Source: Pseudoalteromonas luteoviolacea S2607
GTDB taxonomy: Bacteria; Pseudomonadota; Gammaproteobacteria; Enterobacterales; Alteromonadaceae
NCBI RefSeq assembly: GCF_001625575.1
Contig: NZ_AUXV01000003.1
Coordinates: 186,001-250,000 of the forward strand
Direction: 5' to 3'
Length of the DNA stretch: 64,000 nucleotides
The position numbers and the translations under genes are program-made. Shown here in pieces: positions 9,843-19,629 of the stretch. The notes beneath the pieces were generated by a model. That model was not told the origin of the DNA. It did no database searches and saw only the letters and a list, made by a program, of their open reading frames with translations. Each line of letters starts with the position of its first letter. Position 1 is the stretch's first letter.

Positions 9843-10286
9843 TTAGCGCTGAAATTTGGTTTCAAGGATAACAGAAGAATTTGTTCGCTCCACACCATCG
9901 AGGTTGCCGATTTCATCAAGTAGTTGACTCAACTGCTCTAAACTTTGCGCTTCCACTATTGCTATCATGTCGTACTCACCACTAATTGCGTACAGAGCTG
10001 AAATGTGCGCAAGCTGTTTAAGGGCATTGTTGGTTTTAGCAGTTAATTTCTGCTTGACCTTTATAGACACATGCGCTGACACAAGGTTACCCAAATAGTC
10101 TTGGCCAAAATCAATTTTATAGCCCTGTATTACCCCATTTTGCTCTAATTTTTGTAACCTTGATTGAACGGTTGTGCGTGACATATCAAGTAACCTAGCA
10201 AGCTCTGAAATACTCGCCCTAGCATTACTACGCAGTACAGAAATCAATCTTTCATCTTGTTTACTTATCATTTTGATAAATTCCAT
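9843..10286 (-). CDS. Lrp/AsnC-family transcriptional regulator
   Basis: Small regulator with an N-terminal winged helix-turn-helix (SISELARLLDMSRTTVQSRL, then QKLEQNGVI) and a C-terminal RAM/AsnC ligand domain (SAHVSIKVK, SGEYDMIAIVEAQSLEQL, VERTNSSVILE). The frame stays open to 10385, but that adds a non-homologous leader. ATGs at 10284-10286 (MEFIKMISKQDERL) and 10269-10271 (MISKQDERL) fit the family length of about 145-155, and the first is used here. Neither has a clear SD, so the start is uncertain. It is transcribed away from astC across about 140 bases, so it is the obvious candidate regulator of the arginine-catabolism genes and of itself. That is inference from position. Confidence 0.9.
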   Translation of the reverse strand: MEFIKMISKQDERLISVLRSNARASISELARLLDMSRTTVQSRLQKLEQNGVIQGYKIDFGQDYLGNLVSAHVSIKVKQKLTAKTNNALKQLAHISALYAISGEYDMIAIVEAQSLEQLSQLLDEIGNLDGVERTNSSVILETKFQR

Positions 10287-10399
10287 CGTCATTATGACGA
10301 ACATTTTACTCATTTTATCCAAAATTACACTGCAAATTTTCATCGCTTCACGCAATAATGACCGAATAAGAATATACACAGACATAATGTGTAATTTAA

Positions 10400-11632
<1,233 letters not shown>

Positions 11633-11639
11633 TAATTTT

Positions 11640-11655
11640 GGGCGGATTTCCGCCC
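11640..11655 (+). promoter_or_regulatory. intercistronic hairpin between astC and astA
   Basis: GGGCGG-ATTT-CCGCCC forms a GC-rich 6-bp stem just after the astC stop, followed by TTGTTGAT rather than a run of T. It could be a weak terminator, an RNA-processing or 3'-end stabilising element, or a way to set the astC:astA ratio. The astA ATG, 14 bases downstream, has no visible SD. Confidence 0.5.
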
Positions 11656-11669
11656 TTGTTGATACTCCT

Positions 11670-12695
11670 ATGCAAGTACTTAGACCTATCAGCAGTGAAG
11701 ACTTCGCTGCATTGAAAACCATCGCGGTAGAATCAGGCCATGGATTCACTTCATTGCCTGTTGATGATGAACTTTTAAAGAACAAAATACAGCGCTCTCA
11801 AGAAAGCTTTGCAAAGGTGCTTAGCGCACCGATGGATGAGGGTTACTTATTTGTTCTTGAAGACTCACAAACAGGTGACATTTTGGGCACCACTGCGATA
11901 GAAGCAGCTGTTGGCATGCAGGTGCCATTGTACCACTACCATCAGGGTAAAACCGTCCATCATTCAAGCACATTAAACGTCTACAATACCGTTGATATAC
12001 TGTCAATCTGTAACGACTATACAGGCAGCTCGGAGATCTGTACTCTGTTTTTAAGAGAACAGTTTCGTCGCGGCTTAGCTGGTAGATTCTTATCACGAGT
12101 TCGCTTTTTGTTTATGGCTGAACACAATCAGAGATTTAGTGATAAAGTGATTGCTGAGATGCGCGGTGTCAGCGATGAAAATGGGCACAGCCCTTTTTGG
12201 CAGTGGCTTGAGGAGCACTTTTTTAGTATCGAGTTCCCACAAGCTGATCACTTAGTTGGCCTAGGTGATAAAGTGTTTATTTCTGAATTGATGCCGAAAT
12301 ACCCTATTTACGCCAACTTACTTAGCCCTGAAGCACAGGCGGTTATTGGTCACGTACATGAAAAAACCAAACCTGCATTGAAGCTATTACAAAAAGAAGG
12401 TTTCGAACATAGGGGCTATATAGATTTATTCGATGCGGGACCAACCATCGAAGCAAGGCTAAAAAATATCCGCACAGTTAGAGAAACTCAAATTGGTACT
12501 CTAGTAATTGCCGAGCAAGTGCCTCATACAGAGGAAACTTGGGCTTTATCTAACGGGCAGCTTACTGAGTTTCGAGCGACGTTCACACCAGAGGCTGTAT
12601 GGGATGAAGCAACAAAAACATTTACGGTTAACCATGAAACAGCGCAAGCACTTAATTTAAGTGCTGGCGACAAGATCAGTGGATTCGTTTTATAA
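11670..12695 (+). CDS. astA: arginine N-succinyltransferase AstA
   Basis: First enzyme of the arginine succinyltransferase (AST) pathway, making N2-succinylarginine from arginine and succinyl-CoA. 341 residues, the normal AstA length. Family signatures seen are MQVLRPISSEDFAALKTIA at the N-terminus, GHGFTSLPVDDELL, LNVYNTVDILSICNDYTGSS, SRVRFLFMAEH, MRGVSDENGHSPFWQWLEE and FISELMPKYPIYANLL. The start ATG at 11670 lacks an SD (the preceding bases are GATACTCCT), so translation may depend on the upstream gene. The other AST enzymes (astB, astD, astE) are not visible in this window. Confidence 0.96.
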   Translation: MQVLRPISSEDFAALKTIAVESGHGFTSLPVDDELLKNKIQRSQESFAKVLSAPMDEGYLFVLEDSQTGDILGTTAIEAAVGMQVPLYHYHQGKTVHHSSTLNVYNTVDILSICNDYTGSSEICTLFLREQFRRGLAGRFLSRVRFLFMAEHNQRFSDKVIAEMRGVSDENGHSPFWQWLEEHFFSIEFPQADHLVGLGDKVFISELMPKYPIYANLLSPEAQAVIGHVHEKTKPALKLLQKEGFEHRGYIDLFDAGPTIEARLKNIRTVRETQIGTLVIAEQVPHTEETWALSNGQLTEFRATFTPEAVWDEATKTFTVNHETAQALNLSAGDKISGFVL

Positions 12696-12732
12696 CAATC
12701 AAATACGTCGTGCTTTGTCGTAACATTAACTC

Positions 12733-12745
12733 GCGGCTTAGCCGC
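12733..12745 (+). terminator. short hairpin between astA and DUF1338
   Basis: GCGGC-TTA-GCCGC followed by TATTTTAA. A compact stem with a weak T tract in the 70-base gap between astA and the DUF1338 gene; possible leaky terminator or attenuator. Confidence 0.45.
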
Positions 12746-12765
12746 TATTTTAAGGAATTGTCATT

Positions 12766-13569
12766 ATGCACAACAATGTAGATAGCTTATTCGATAACTT
12801 ATGGAGCAATTACCTAGAGGTGACTCCATCTGCGGTAAAAGTTCATGAGCTATTAGGTTCAACACAACAAGATGATGTCATCAATGATCACATTGCATTG
12901 CGTACCTTTAACCACGAAAAAGTAGGGCTTGAAAAGCTTGCAGCACACTTCAAAGCGGTTGGTTACACCGAGTGCGGTGAGTACCACTTTGAAGCTAAGA
13001 AGCTATACGCTAAACACTACGAGCATAGTGATCCAAGTAAGCCAAAAGTATTTATCTCTGAACTTTTGCTTGAGAAATGCTCTGAAGAGCTTCAGTCTAT
13101 TGTCGCAACGATGATCGATAGCATCGATGAAAGTGCTGTTACAGCTGAGAACTTTTTGTATTCTGGTACACACTGGCAAGTAAGCAATGAAACATACAAA
13201 AAACTACTAGAAGAGAGTGAGTATGCAGCTTGGATGTCGGCGTGGGGCTACCGTGCAAATCACTTCACAGTAAGCATCAACTACTTAGCAAACTTCGAGA
13301 CCATCGAAGCTGTTAACTCAGCACTTAAGGACGCAGGGTTTGCGCTAAATACATCAGGCGGTGAAATAAAGGGTTCTCCTGAAGTGTTATTGGAGCAATC
13401 TTCAACACTTGCCGATCACCAACCGGTTATGTTCTCGGATGGTGAATTTGAAATCCCAAGCTGCTTCTATGAGTTTGCACTTCGTTATAACAAACCTGAC
13501 GGTGAGCTATACACAGGCTTTGTAGCCGCATCAGCAGATAAAATCTTCGAAAGCACTAATGCTAGATAA
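12766..13569 (+). CDS. DUF1338-family protein, probable HglS-like metalloenzyme
   Basis: 267-residue protein of the DUF1338 family. A longer characterised member, HglS/YdcJ, is a non-haem iron enzyme that converts 2-oxoadipate to 2-hydroxyglutarate in lysine breakdown. Here NDHIALRTF (His about 43), GYRANHFTVSIN and IPSCFYEFALRY supply a His, a His and a Glu in the order expected of the metal site; equating them with the HglS ligands is inference. The short form has no proven substrate. The ATG at 12766 has AAGGAA nine bases upstream. It follows astA after a short hairpin and is closed by a strong terminator, so it can belong to the arginine-catabolism operon. Confidence 0.85.
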   Translation: MHNNVDSLFDNLWSNYLEVTPSAVKVHELLGSTQQDDVINDHIALRTFNHEKVGLEKLAAHFKAVGYTECGEYHFEAKKLYAKHYEHSDPSKPKVFISELLLEKCSEELQSIVATMIDSIDESAVTAENFLYSGTHWQVSNETYKKLLEESEYAAWMSAWGYRANHFTVSINYLANFETIEAVNSALKDAGFALNTSGGEIKGSPEVLLEQSSTLADHQPVMFSDGEFEIPSCFYEFALRYNKPDGELYTGFVAASADKIFESTNAR

Positions 13570-13618
13570 TTTTTCTTGCGTTAGTATTAATTGAAGTAAA
13601 ACTAACTTAAACACGCAA

Positions 13619-13640
13619 AGCAGCCACTGGCTGCTTTTTT
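13619..13640 (+). terminator. rho-independent terminator after the DUF1338 gene
   Basis: AGCAGCC-ACT-GGCTGCT followed directly by TTTTT: a 7-bp GC-rich stem, 3-base loop and T run. Closes the astC-astA-DUF1338 unit. Confidence 0.9.
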
Positions 13641-13735
13641 CTTGCCCAAAATTTACCGACCATGTAGATTGAAATCATAAGGACAGATGTTAATTAACTT
13701 ACGTTTTTAATTTACCACGGACAAAAGAGGCTTAC

Positions 13736-14506
13736 GTGTATTCGACCATCACTCCTCCACCTGCGCTCGCCCCTTACATTATAAATTTTTGGTACACCTC
13801 AGGGCCGCTTTCGACTCAAGAACAAGCAATTCATAGTGATGGGTGCATTTCCATATTACTCGTGATATCCGGAGAATCCGTTATCAATGATGTCTCAATG
13901 CAAGTTGGCGGGTTTCTCATCGGCCCTCAAACAGCCTCTCACTTATGGCATTTTAAATCCAGTACACTGAGCATGGTTGGTGCACGCCTTACTCCACTGG
14001 GCGCCAAACACCTCACCAACATACCGCTCAAATATATAAAAAATCAATGTATAGAGTTGCAAGAAGTAATCAATTTTAGCGCTCTAAGAACAAAGGTAAT
14101 CTCGCCTAAATTGGCCCCATTACAAAGAGTTTATGCATTATCCCGGTGGCTAGAAAACCACTTTAGTCAAGCACACTATCAGCTCCCTAGCGCTTTTTCT
14201 TCCGTATTAATACAAATAGATACCCAACCTAGGTCAATAAAGCTCGCACAGATGTATGACACACTTGGTTTAAACAGCAGGCGTGTAGAAAGAGCGTTTA
14301 TAGAGGCAATCGGGATCAGTGCTAAAGAATATGCGACATTGGTAGAGGTTTTTAACTCTAGGAACGCCATCAAGCAAAACCCCAATAAACCACTCACGGA
14401 CATTGCTTATGAACTGGAGTACGTAGATCAGTCTCATTTCATTCGCCAGTTTAAAAAAGTGATGCAAATTACACCCAAACAATACAGAGCGAGGCTAGCA
14501 AGGTGA
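13736..14506 (+). CDS. AraC-family transcriptional regulator
   Basis: 256 residues. The N-terminal half (about 1-150, beginning YSTITPPPALAPYIINFWY) resembles the DUF6597-type sensory domain of AraC regulators. The C-terminal half carries two helix-turn-helix motifs, one around SIKLAQMYDTLGLNSRRVER and one around ITDIAYELEYVDQSHFIRQF in form (seen as LTDIAYELEYVDQSHFIRQF), ending KKVMQITPKQYRARL. The start is a GTG at 13736 with AGAGG six bases upstream. Its last four bases overlap the start of the PPK2 gene (GTGA), so it is co-transcribed with PPK2 and DUF2252 and probably controls that operon. The ligand is unknown. Confidence 0.92.
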   Translation: MYSTITPPPALAPYIINFWYTSGPLSTQEQAIHSDGCISILLVISGESVINDVSMQVGGFLIGPQTASHLWHFKSSTLSMVGARLTPLGAKHLTNIPLKYIKNQCIELQEVINFSALRTKVISPKLAPLQRVYALSRWLENHFSQAHYQLPSAFSSVLIQIDTQPRSIKLAQMYDTLGLNSRRVERAFIEAIGISAKEYATLVEVFNSRNAIKQNPNKPLTDIAYELEYVDQSHFIRQFKKVMQITPKQYRARLAR

Positions 14507-15333
14507 GTAACCATATTGATCCGCCCTATTTGAACAACGATTCAGTATCAATTACAGACTTTGAGCCACACCCGGTAATTGACACCAAAAAAGCGTATAA
14601 GCGAGCTCTAAAATACTGGCAAAATGAATTACTCCATGTACAACAAGCTTATTACCATCAAGGTCAACGAGCGGTTATTGTTTTTGAGGGTTGGGATGCA
14701 GCCGGAAAAGGAGGTGCAATTCGTCGTATCACCGAGCAGTTAGACCCGAGGGGATATCAGGTATTTCCAATTAGTGCGCCAACCGCAGACGAGCAAGGTA
14801 AACACTACCTTTATCGGTTTTTTAATAAATTGCCTAAGGCTGGTACATTAACAATATTTGACCGTTCTTACTACGGCAGAGTACTGGTAGAAAGAGTCGA
14901 AGGGTTTGCCAGCGATTCTGCTTGGCAGCGTGCTTATCGAGAAATCAATGAATTTGAGCAACTTTTAACTGACGATAACATTAAAGTCATAAAACTGTTT
15001 TTACATATTAGTAGTGACGAGCAACTCAAGAGATTTTCAGAGCGTCTGAATAATCCCTATAAGCGCTGGAAACTAACTCAGGAAGACATTAGAAATAGAA
15101 ACAAGCGCAATGAGTACGAAGTTGCAATCAATGAGATGCTAGTAAAAACGCATACAACTCGAGCTCCTTGGTCTGTTATTTTAGCCGACCATAAATGGTT
15201 CGCACGTGTAGAGGTTATGAAATATCTAACACTCACTTTACGAGAGGGTATGGTGATTGAACCACCCCCCATAGATCCCAAAGTTGTAGAGTTAGCAGAG
15301 CAGCAATTAGGGATAAAACAAAAGAGGATGTAA
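14503..15333 (+). CDS. polyphosphate kinase 2 (PPK2) family protein
   Basis: PPK2 enzymes use polyphosphate to phosphorylate nucleotides. The core here is clear: Walker A GWDAAGKGG (63-71), RRITEQLDPRGYQVFPISAPT, and the Walker B/lid region FDRSYYGRVLVERVEG (from 119). 276 residues is the one-domain size. The subclass (NDP, NMP or both as acceptor) cannot be fixed by eye. Translation starts with a GTG at 14503 that overlaps the AraC stop as GTGA. The stop is two bases before the DUF2252 ATG. No polyphosphate synthase or ppx gene is nearby, so this is a dedicated cassette rather than a general polyP locus. Confidence 0.94.
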   Translation: MSNHIDPPYLNNDSVSITDFEPHPVIDTKKAYKRALKYWQNELLHVQQAYYHQGQRAVIVFEGWDAAGKGGAIRRITEQLDPRGYQVFPISAPTADEQGKHYLYRFFNKLPKAGTLTIFDRSYYGRVLVERVEGFASDSAWQRAYREINEFEQLLTDDNIKVIKLFLHISSDEQLKRFSERLNNPYKRWKLTQEDIRNRNKRNEYEVAINEMLVKTHTTRAPWSVILADHKWFARVEVMKYLTLTLREGMVIEPPPIDPKVVELAEQQLGIKQKRM

Positions 15334-15335
15334 GC

Positions 15336-16634
15336 ATGAGTCGTGAAAAGTTATTAAGTACTTATTTTAATCGCCATGATGGCTGTGAGCCGTCACTGTC
15401 TTTAGGAAAGCATGAGAAAATGGCTTCGAGCCCCTTCCACTTTTTCCGAGGGACTGCACCATTAATGTACAGAGATATCTTCGATGGACTTATTGCACTA
15501 CCTGACACGGCGTACAATATACCTGTCACGACCATCATGGGCGACTGCCATACAAGTAATTTCGGATTTTTAAGTGAAGAAGGCTCTCATGGTGAAACAC
15601 TTGTTTTTACACCCAATGACTTTGATGATGCATGTGTCGGCCATGCTACTTGGGACCTTTTTCGTTACTTGGTTAGTCTGACCCTAGCCCAGCACGCAGG
15701 TCAACAATTACAAGAAACGACGGATGATTTAACCATGCGCCAGAAGCCACTTGTCCGTGCTGAAGATGTGCTAGCCGCACAAAACAGCTTTGTTCAACAA
15801 TACATACTGACTTGTGAGGCATCACTTCGTGGTGAAAACAACAGTCAAAGTGCCTTAACTAAATTCAAACAAGATCACATTCTGCACAAGCGCTGGCAAA
15901 AAGGCTTGCAACGTTTGGTAGGCGGTTCCGCCTTTAATCTTAAAAGTAGCTTAGCAAAGAGTGTTGATTTAACTACTTACCCATTACGCTTTAAATCAGA
16001 CCCTTTGAAGTTTGAGCCCATTCACAATGATATAAAAGCAAATTTGATATCTCAATTCAGGCCCTACGTAGATGATGACATCATTGACTGTGTTGAGAGA
16101 CTAGATGCTGGTACCGGCAGCAACAACCTAAAACGCTATTATTTATTGGTAGGCCCTCGGGCACAAGCGCCAATAGAGCTATATCACATTGTTGAAGTCA
16201 AACAGCAAACGCTTGCAGCTCCCCTTCACTACTTTACCGAAATGAGCCCTGTAAACAGATTAAACCAAGCCCATTTAACAGTTAACTGTCAACGAAAGAT
16301 GCAGCGAAGACCTGATCTCATCATTGATGATGCGCTCTGGCAAGGGGTGCATTGGTTAGTCAGATCCCGTCATCATGCTCGCGTAGGTATTGACCCAGAA
16401 CACATTGTACTGGGCAAGCGAGCGGCCCAGAAACAAGGCTTTAGTCAATACGCTCAGAGTTGCGCAGAAGTACTTAGCTATGCTCACATGCGTGGGGACA
16501 GACGCTCTATGTCATTTCAACAAGCTTGTATAGAGACTCTGCCACCGCTTTGCGAAACGCTCATTGATTTAGCGAATAACTATGCCCAACAGGTACAGTC
16601 TGATTGGGCACTATTCAAATCACTCAGAAAGTAA
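15336..16634 (+). CDS. DUF2252 family kinase-like protein
   Basis: 432-residue DUF2252 protein. The fold-defining motifs resemble aminoglycoside-phosphotransferase-like kinases: IMGDCHTSNFGFL supplies His72 and Asn75 (HxxN) and FTPNDFDDACVGHATWDLFR supplies the metal-binding DFD (95-97). DAGTGSNNLKRYYLLVGP and YHIVEVKQQTLAAPL are the other recognisable blocks. No substrate is established for this family. It begins at the ATG at 15336, with AGAGGA nine bases upstream, two bases after the PPK2 stop. The tight AraC-PPK2-DUF2252 arrangement suggests a common job with polyphosphate or nucleotide phosphoryl transfer (inference). The last 15 bases overlap the convergent ribonuclease Z gene. Confidence 0.9.
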   Translation: MSREKLLSTYFNRHDGCEPSLSLGKHEKMASSPFHFFRGTAPLMYRDIFDGLIALPDTAYNIPVTTIMGDCHTSNFGFLSEEGSHGETLVFTPNDFDDACVGHATWDLFRYLVSLTLAQHAGQQLQETTDDLTMRQKPLVRAEDVLAAQNSFVQQYILTCEASLRGENNSQSALTKFKQDHILHKRWQKGLQRLVGGSAFNLKSSLAKSVDLTTYPLRFKSDPLKFEPIHNDIKANLISQFRPYVDDDIIDCVERLDAGTGSNNLKRYYLLVGPRAQAPIELYHIVEVKQQTLAAPLHYFTEMSPVNRLNQAHLTVNCQRKMQRRPDLIIDDALWQGVHWLVRSRHHARVGIDPEHIVLGKRAAQKQGFSQYAQSCAEVLSYAHMRGDRRSMSFQQACIETLPPLCETLIDLANNYAQQVQSDWALFKSLRK

Positions 16635-17561
16635 CGTTTTGGGAATATCGACTGTGGTACCATCATCGGCTAATACAAGTGTACCACTGTAATTAGATTG
16701 GGCCTCGGCTTCTAGGTTATCTAAAAGACCTGGCCCATGATAACGCACACTGAAATGGGTCAAAACCAAAATAGGCACTGAAGTAGACTCCGCGAATTGG
16801 GCGATGCGCTTTGCGTCACTATGTCCCGTATGGTGCCCCACTTTTATCAGGTCACTGTGTGTAAATGTTGCCTCATGCACCAATAAATCCACATCCGCTA
16901 TGTGCGGTTTTAACAAACTAGGCTTTTCGTTGTCTCCACAAACAATGACTTTTCGTGGTTGCCAGCTAGGGAAAGCGTACTTTTTAGAGCACAGTAACTT
17001 ACCGGAATACTCTACATCGAACCCTTTTTGAAGCTGATTGAAATGTGCGCCAGTGGATATACCATCATCTGCGAGCAAACTGATGCGTAACTTATTGGGG
17101 ATCAGTTTTTCTGTCACTTTAAAGCCAAAACTTGGAACTCTGTGCTTGAGCGCCAAGACTTCTACTGTACAAAAGTCAAACTCCAATTCGCGTTCTATGT
17201 GCTCGATTGCTATCGTTTTTAAGTCAAAAGGTAACGTAACATCAGTAAGTGAAAATGTAGCGTTCAAATACGCAAGCACTTTCTCAGGCGCAATGATAAA
17301 CACAGGCTCCTTCCTTCCAGACATCGCCATCGACGCAATAAGCCCTGGTAAGCCGTAGCAATGATCCCCGTGAATATGACTGATACAAATAACACTTAGC
17401 TGATATAACGTGAGTTTAGAGCTCAATATTTGATGTTGGGTACCTTCACCACAATCTACCAAAAGCCACTGTTTACTCTTCTCAAACTTTACCGCCGTCG
17501 CGGACATATTGCGGTAAGTAGTTGGACTACCAGATGAAGTCCCTAAAAATTCTAATTGCAT
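16620..17561 (-). CDS. rnz: ribonuclease Z (tRNA 3' endonuclease)
   Basis: Metallo-beta-lactamase-fold nuclease that trims tRNA 3' trailers. Seen: QLEFLGTSSGSPTTYRNMSA at the N-terminus, VDCGEGTQHQIL, the zinc motif SHIHGDHCYGLPG (His62, His64, Asp66, His67 from the chosen start), GDNEKPSLL, LVHEATFTHSD and LTHFSVRY. 313 residues, family-typical. An upstream in-frame TTG at 17576 would add five residues; the ATG at 17559-17561 aligns with other family starts. Monocistronic, convergent with DUF2252 and overlapping its last 15 bases. The homologous phosphodiesterase ElaC activity cannot be excluded. Confidence 0.94.
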   Translation of the reverse strand: MQLEFLGTSSGSPTTYRNMSATAVKFEKSKQWLLVDCGEGTQHQILSSKLTLYQLSVICISHIHGDHCYGLPGLIASMAMSGRKEPVFIIAPEKVLAYLNATFSLTDVTLPFDLKTIAIEHIERELEFDFCTVEVLALKHRVPSFGFKVTEKLIPNKLRISLLADDGISTGAHFNQLQKGFDVEYSGKLLCSKKYAFPSWQPRKVIVCGDNEKPSLLKPHIADVDLLVHEATFTHSDLIKVGHHTGHSDAKRIAQFAESTSVPILVLTHFSVRYHGPGLLDNLEAEAQSNYSGTLVLADDGTTVDIPKTLLSE

Positions 17562-17638
17562 AAATAAACTAGACAACGTGTATGTTATAACTCACAGTGA
17601 GTTTAATTTAACTCTTAGGATAACTAAAGGATTACCAA

Positions 17639-18175
17639 ATGAATGATTGCACTGTTCAATATCAAATTCTTGTCGTAGACATTCAAAAAAACTTTCAAAA
17701 GCACATCGATGAATACGAAAATGTGATTGAAATCACGCACAATTTACTCACGGCGGCTCAGCTCTTAGACATACCTACGATCATGTTTGAACAATATCCA
17801 AAAGGACTGGGGCATACCGATGAACGCCTTACTTCATTCCCCTCTAACATTATTGAAAAAACCACTTTTAGTGCCTTCAAAACAAATAAGTTGGCGGTAA
17901 AAGATGATTGTCACCCACCCAGTATCAAAGTAATCGTCGGATTAGAAACACATATATGCGTTTATCAAACAGCACAAGATTTGCTTAAACAAGGGCACAC
18001 AGTTTACATATTGGCTGATGGCGTTTGCTCGAGAAACTCACAACATAAAAGCTGGGCGCTAGAGCAACTTCGCTATGATGGTGCAAAGGTCATATGTTTA
18101 GAGACATTTTTATTCGAAGCACTCGCCGATGCTAAACATCCTCAATTTAAACAAGTATCTAAATTGATCCAGTGA
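17639..18175 (+). CDS. isochorismatase-family cysteine hydrolase (YcaC-like)
   Basis: 178-residue alpha/beta hydrolase of the isochorismatase superfamily. The catalytic triad is visible as LVVDIQKNF (Asp14), EKTTFSAF (Lys74) and GLETHICVYQTAQDLL (Cys107), and MFEQYPKGLGHT is a typical block of this subgroup. Substrates in the family vary widely (isochorismate, nicotinamide, N-carbamoyl compounds) and none can be chosen here. The ATG at 17639 has AAAGGA seven bases upstream. Followed after 50 bases by a DUF3081-like gene, possibly co-transcribed. Confidence 0.9.
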   Translation: MNDCTVQYQILVVDIQKNFQKHIDEYENVIEITHNLLTAAQLLDIPTIMFEQYPKGLGHTDERLTSFPSNIIEKTTFSAFKTNKLAVKDDCHPPSIKVIVGLETHICVYQTAQDLLKQGHTVYILADGVCSRNSQHKSWALEQLRYDGAKVICLETFLFEALADAKHPQFKQVSKLIQ

Positions 18176-18224
18176 ACTACCATTTAAGTATGAATCCATA
18201 GAACATTAGAAATGTGGCGTTGTC

Positions 18225-18488
18225 ATGAAAAACGAATTAAGTACCAACTTAGTGTTGAAAGTATACGAGTACATAGTACAACACGGGCAAGAATATGATC
18301 TTGGTAAACAGCTCGACGGCGTAACCGCCTTTTCTGATCCTGATGGCTACACTATATATCTCAAAGGCAGTGGCGTGTTGCTTCGTTTTGGTTTTCACAA
18401 TACTTACCATTTTGAATATGATAAGGAGTCGCAAAAGCAAGACTTTATGCGCAAGCTGCACCAAATAGCTGAGGCGGCCGATGCGTAA
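18225..18488 (+). CDS. DUF3081-like small protein
   Basis: 87-residue cytoplasmic protein beginning MKNELSTNLVLKVYEYI and containing LDGVTAFSDPDGYTIYLKG and LRFGFHNTYHFEYD. From memory this matches the DUF3081 family of gammaproteobacteria; function unknown. No signal peptide or membrane segment. Its last 8 bases overlap the next small gene, so the two are translated as a pair. Confidence 0.75.
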   Translation: MKNELSTNLVLKVYEYIVQHGQEYDLGKQLDGVTAFSDPDGYTIYLKGSGVLLRFGFHNTYHFEYDKESQKQDFMRKLHQIAEAADA

Positions 18489-18789
18489 TACAAAACGACG
18501 CCCAAAGCGCGATAACAAAGCGTCCGAAGATTACATTTCTCGGGTGCTTGCAGAACTGCAAAGCCACCCCAGTAAATTAGCTACCTTGCATGATAACTGC
18601 CAGTTTTACCAACAACAGCAGTTTCTAAAAAAAGGGTTCCAACGTGCCATTGAACACATGCAATGGGTGCTTGCGGTTGACAAAGATGTCAATCGCATTT
18701 GCACCCAAATAATGGCCGATGATTATATAGGTATAAGACTCAGGAAGTACCCTTTGTTATTTAAAGGTATTATCCAAAACCAAGATTGA
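18481..18789 (+). CDS. small basic hypothetical protein
   Basis: 102 residues, not recognised. Strongly basic N-terminus (RNTKRRPKRDNK) followed by a mostly helical stretch (FLKKGFQRAIEHMQWVL, DVNRICTQIMADDYIGIRLR). No membrane segment or cysteine pattern; a nucleic-acid- or ribosome-binding role would fit the charge but is a guess. It starts with an ATG inside the preceding gene (8-base overlap), which supports it being real. Followed by the longest gene-free stretch of the window. Confidence 0.65.
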   Translation: MRNTKRRPKRDNKASEDYISRVLAELQSHPSKLATLHDNCQFYQQQQFLKKGFQRAIEHMQWVLAVDKDVNRICTQIMADDYIGIRLRKYPLLFKGIIQNQD

Positions 18790-19629
18790 GATAAATTGGG
18801 TAAAAACAATAATAAAGTTATTAATTCAATCGGTCAGGCACGCTTCAATATTGGCAAATGTAAAGACCTTAGGAATCAATAAACGCTCATTAGGGTATAT
18901 TATCTATATTTAAAGTTTATCTTTAACAAGATAGCAAAGCACTAAACAATATTAACAACAGACAATACTTATTTTAAGTCTCGTGAAATCGACTTCCAAC
19001 AGTTGGCTATCACAAACAAACGTACATTGGTAATACTGGCTAATGGTAACCTTTGCATAGCCATAAATTGCTTTGAGAAATAGTGGAAGTTTTTTCCTTA
19101 ATTATCAGGTTTTTACAGCACATTTCAAAATATAAATAGCCTAACTTCAAACTAGCTATAGATGGGTGATAATGCAACCGCTCCATATCATACTCTTCAT
19201 ACCAAAATAGAGACCGTTACATAACAGCTGAAACTTTCAGCACTCAAGTCATATAAGCTCCTCATCTTTTTGCTACTTTGCTAATTCTTAAATAAAGAAA
19301 TAACCTTTTGAACGACAAACCAACAATGCTTAATAGACTTGTAATGTAGCTGTTTAGGTTTAAGGCCACCATTATGAACATCGTTTTTTGGTCCGCATAA
19401 GACTATTTATAAATATAATATTTCATAGACTTGCCAATTACAGAAATAAGCCAGTTCAATTTTCACTCAAAAAGAGTTAGTTCATGAACATACAGCGCTA
19501 TCATAGCACTCTTTATCAGCATAACTTGTAATTTTATCTCATTTTCACTTTTAGTTAACTTTAATAAATGACCACTGAATGAAAAAGTGATAAGGTATGC
19601 CGCATTTTTTGGAACCGAGAAAAATTGCT
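18790..19629. other. gene-free AT-rich region upstream of the AbgT transporter
   Basis: 840 bases without an open frame that looks coding on either strand. I saw no tRNA, no strong terminator hairpin, no tandem repeat and no transposon end. Composition is AT-rich throughout. It must contain the AbgT promoter near its right end (TAATAAATGACC...GATAAGG). It may be a long regulatory region, an sRNA locus or a decayed gene. Confidence 0.5.

Noticed and set aside
10361..10378. ArgR box upstream of astC
   Set aside because: ACCGAATAAGAATATACA agrees with the ARG-box consensus in about 14 of 18 positions, but the TTC of the right half is lost; too weak to annotate in an AT-rich region.
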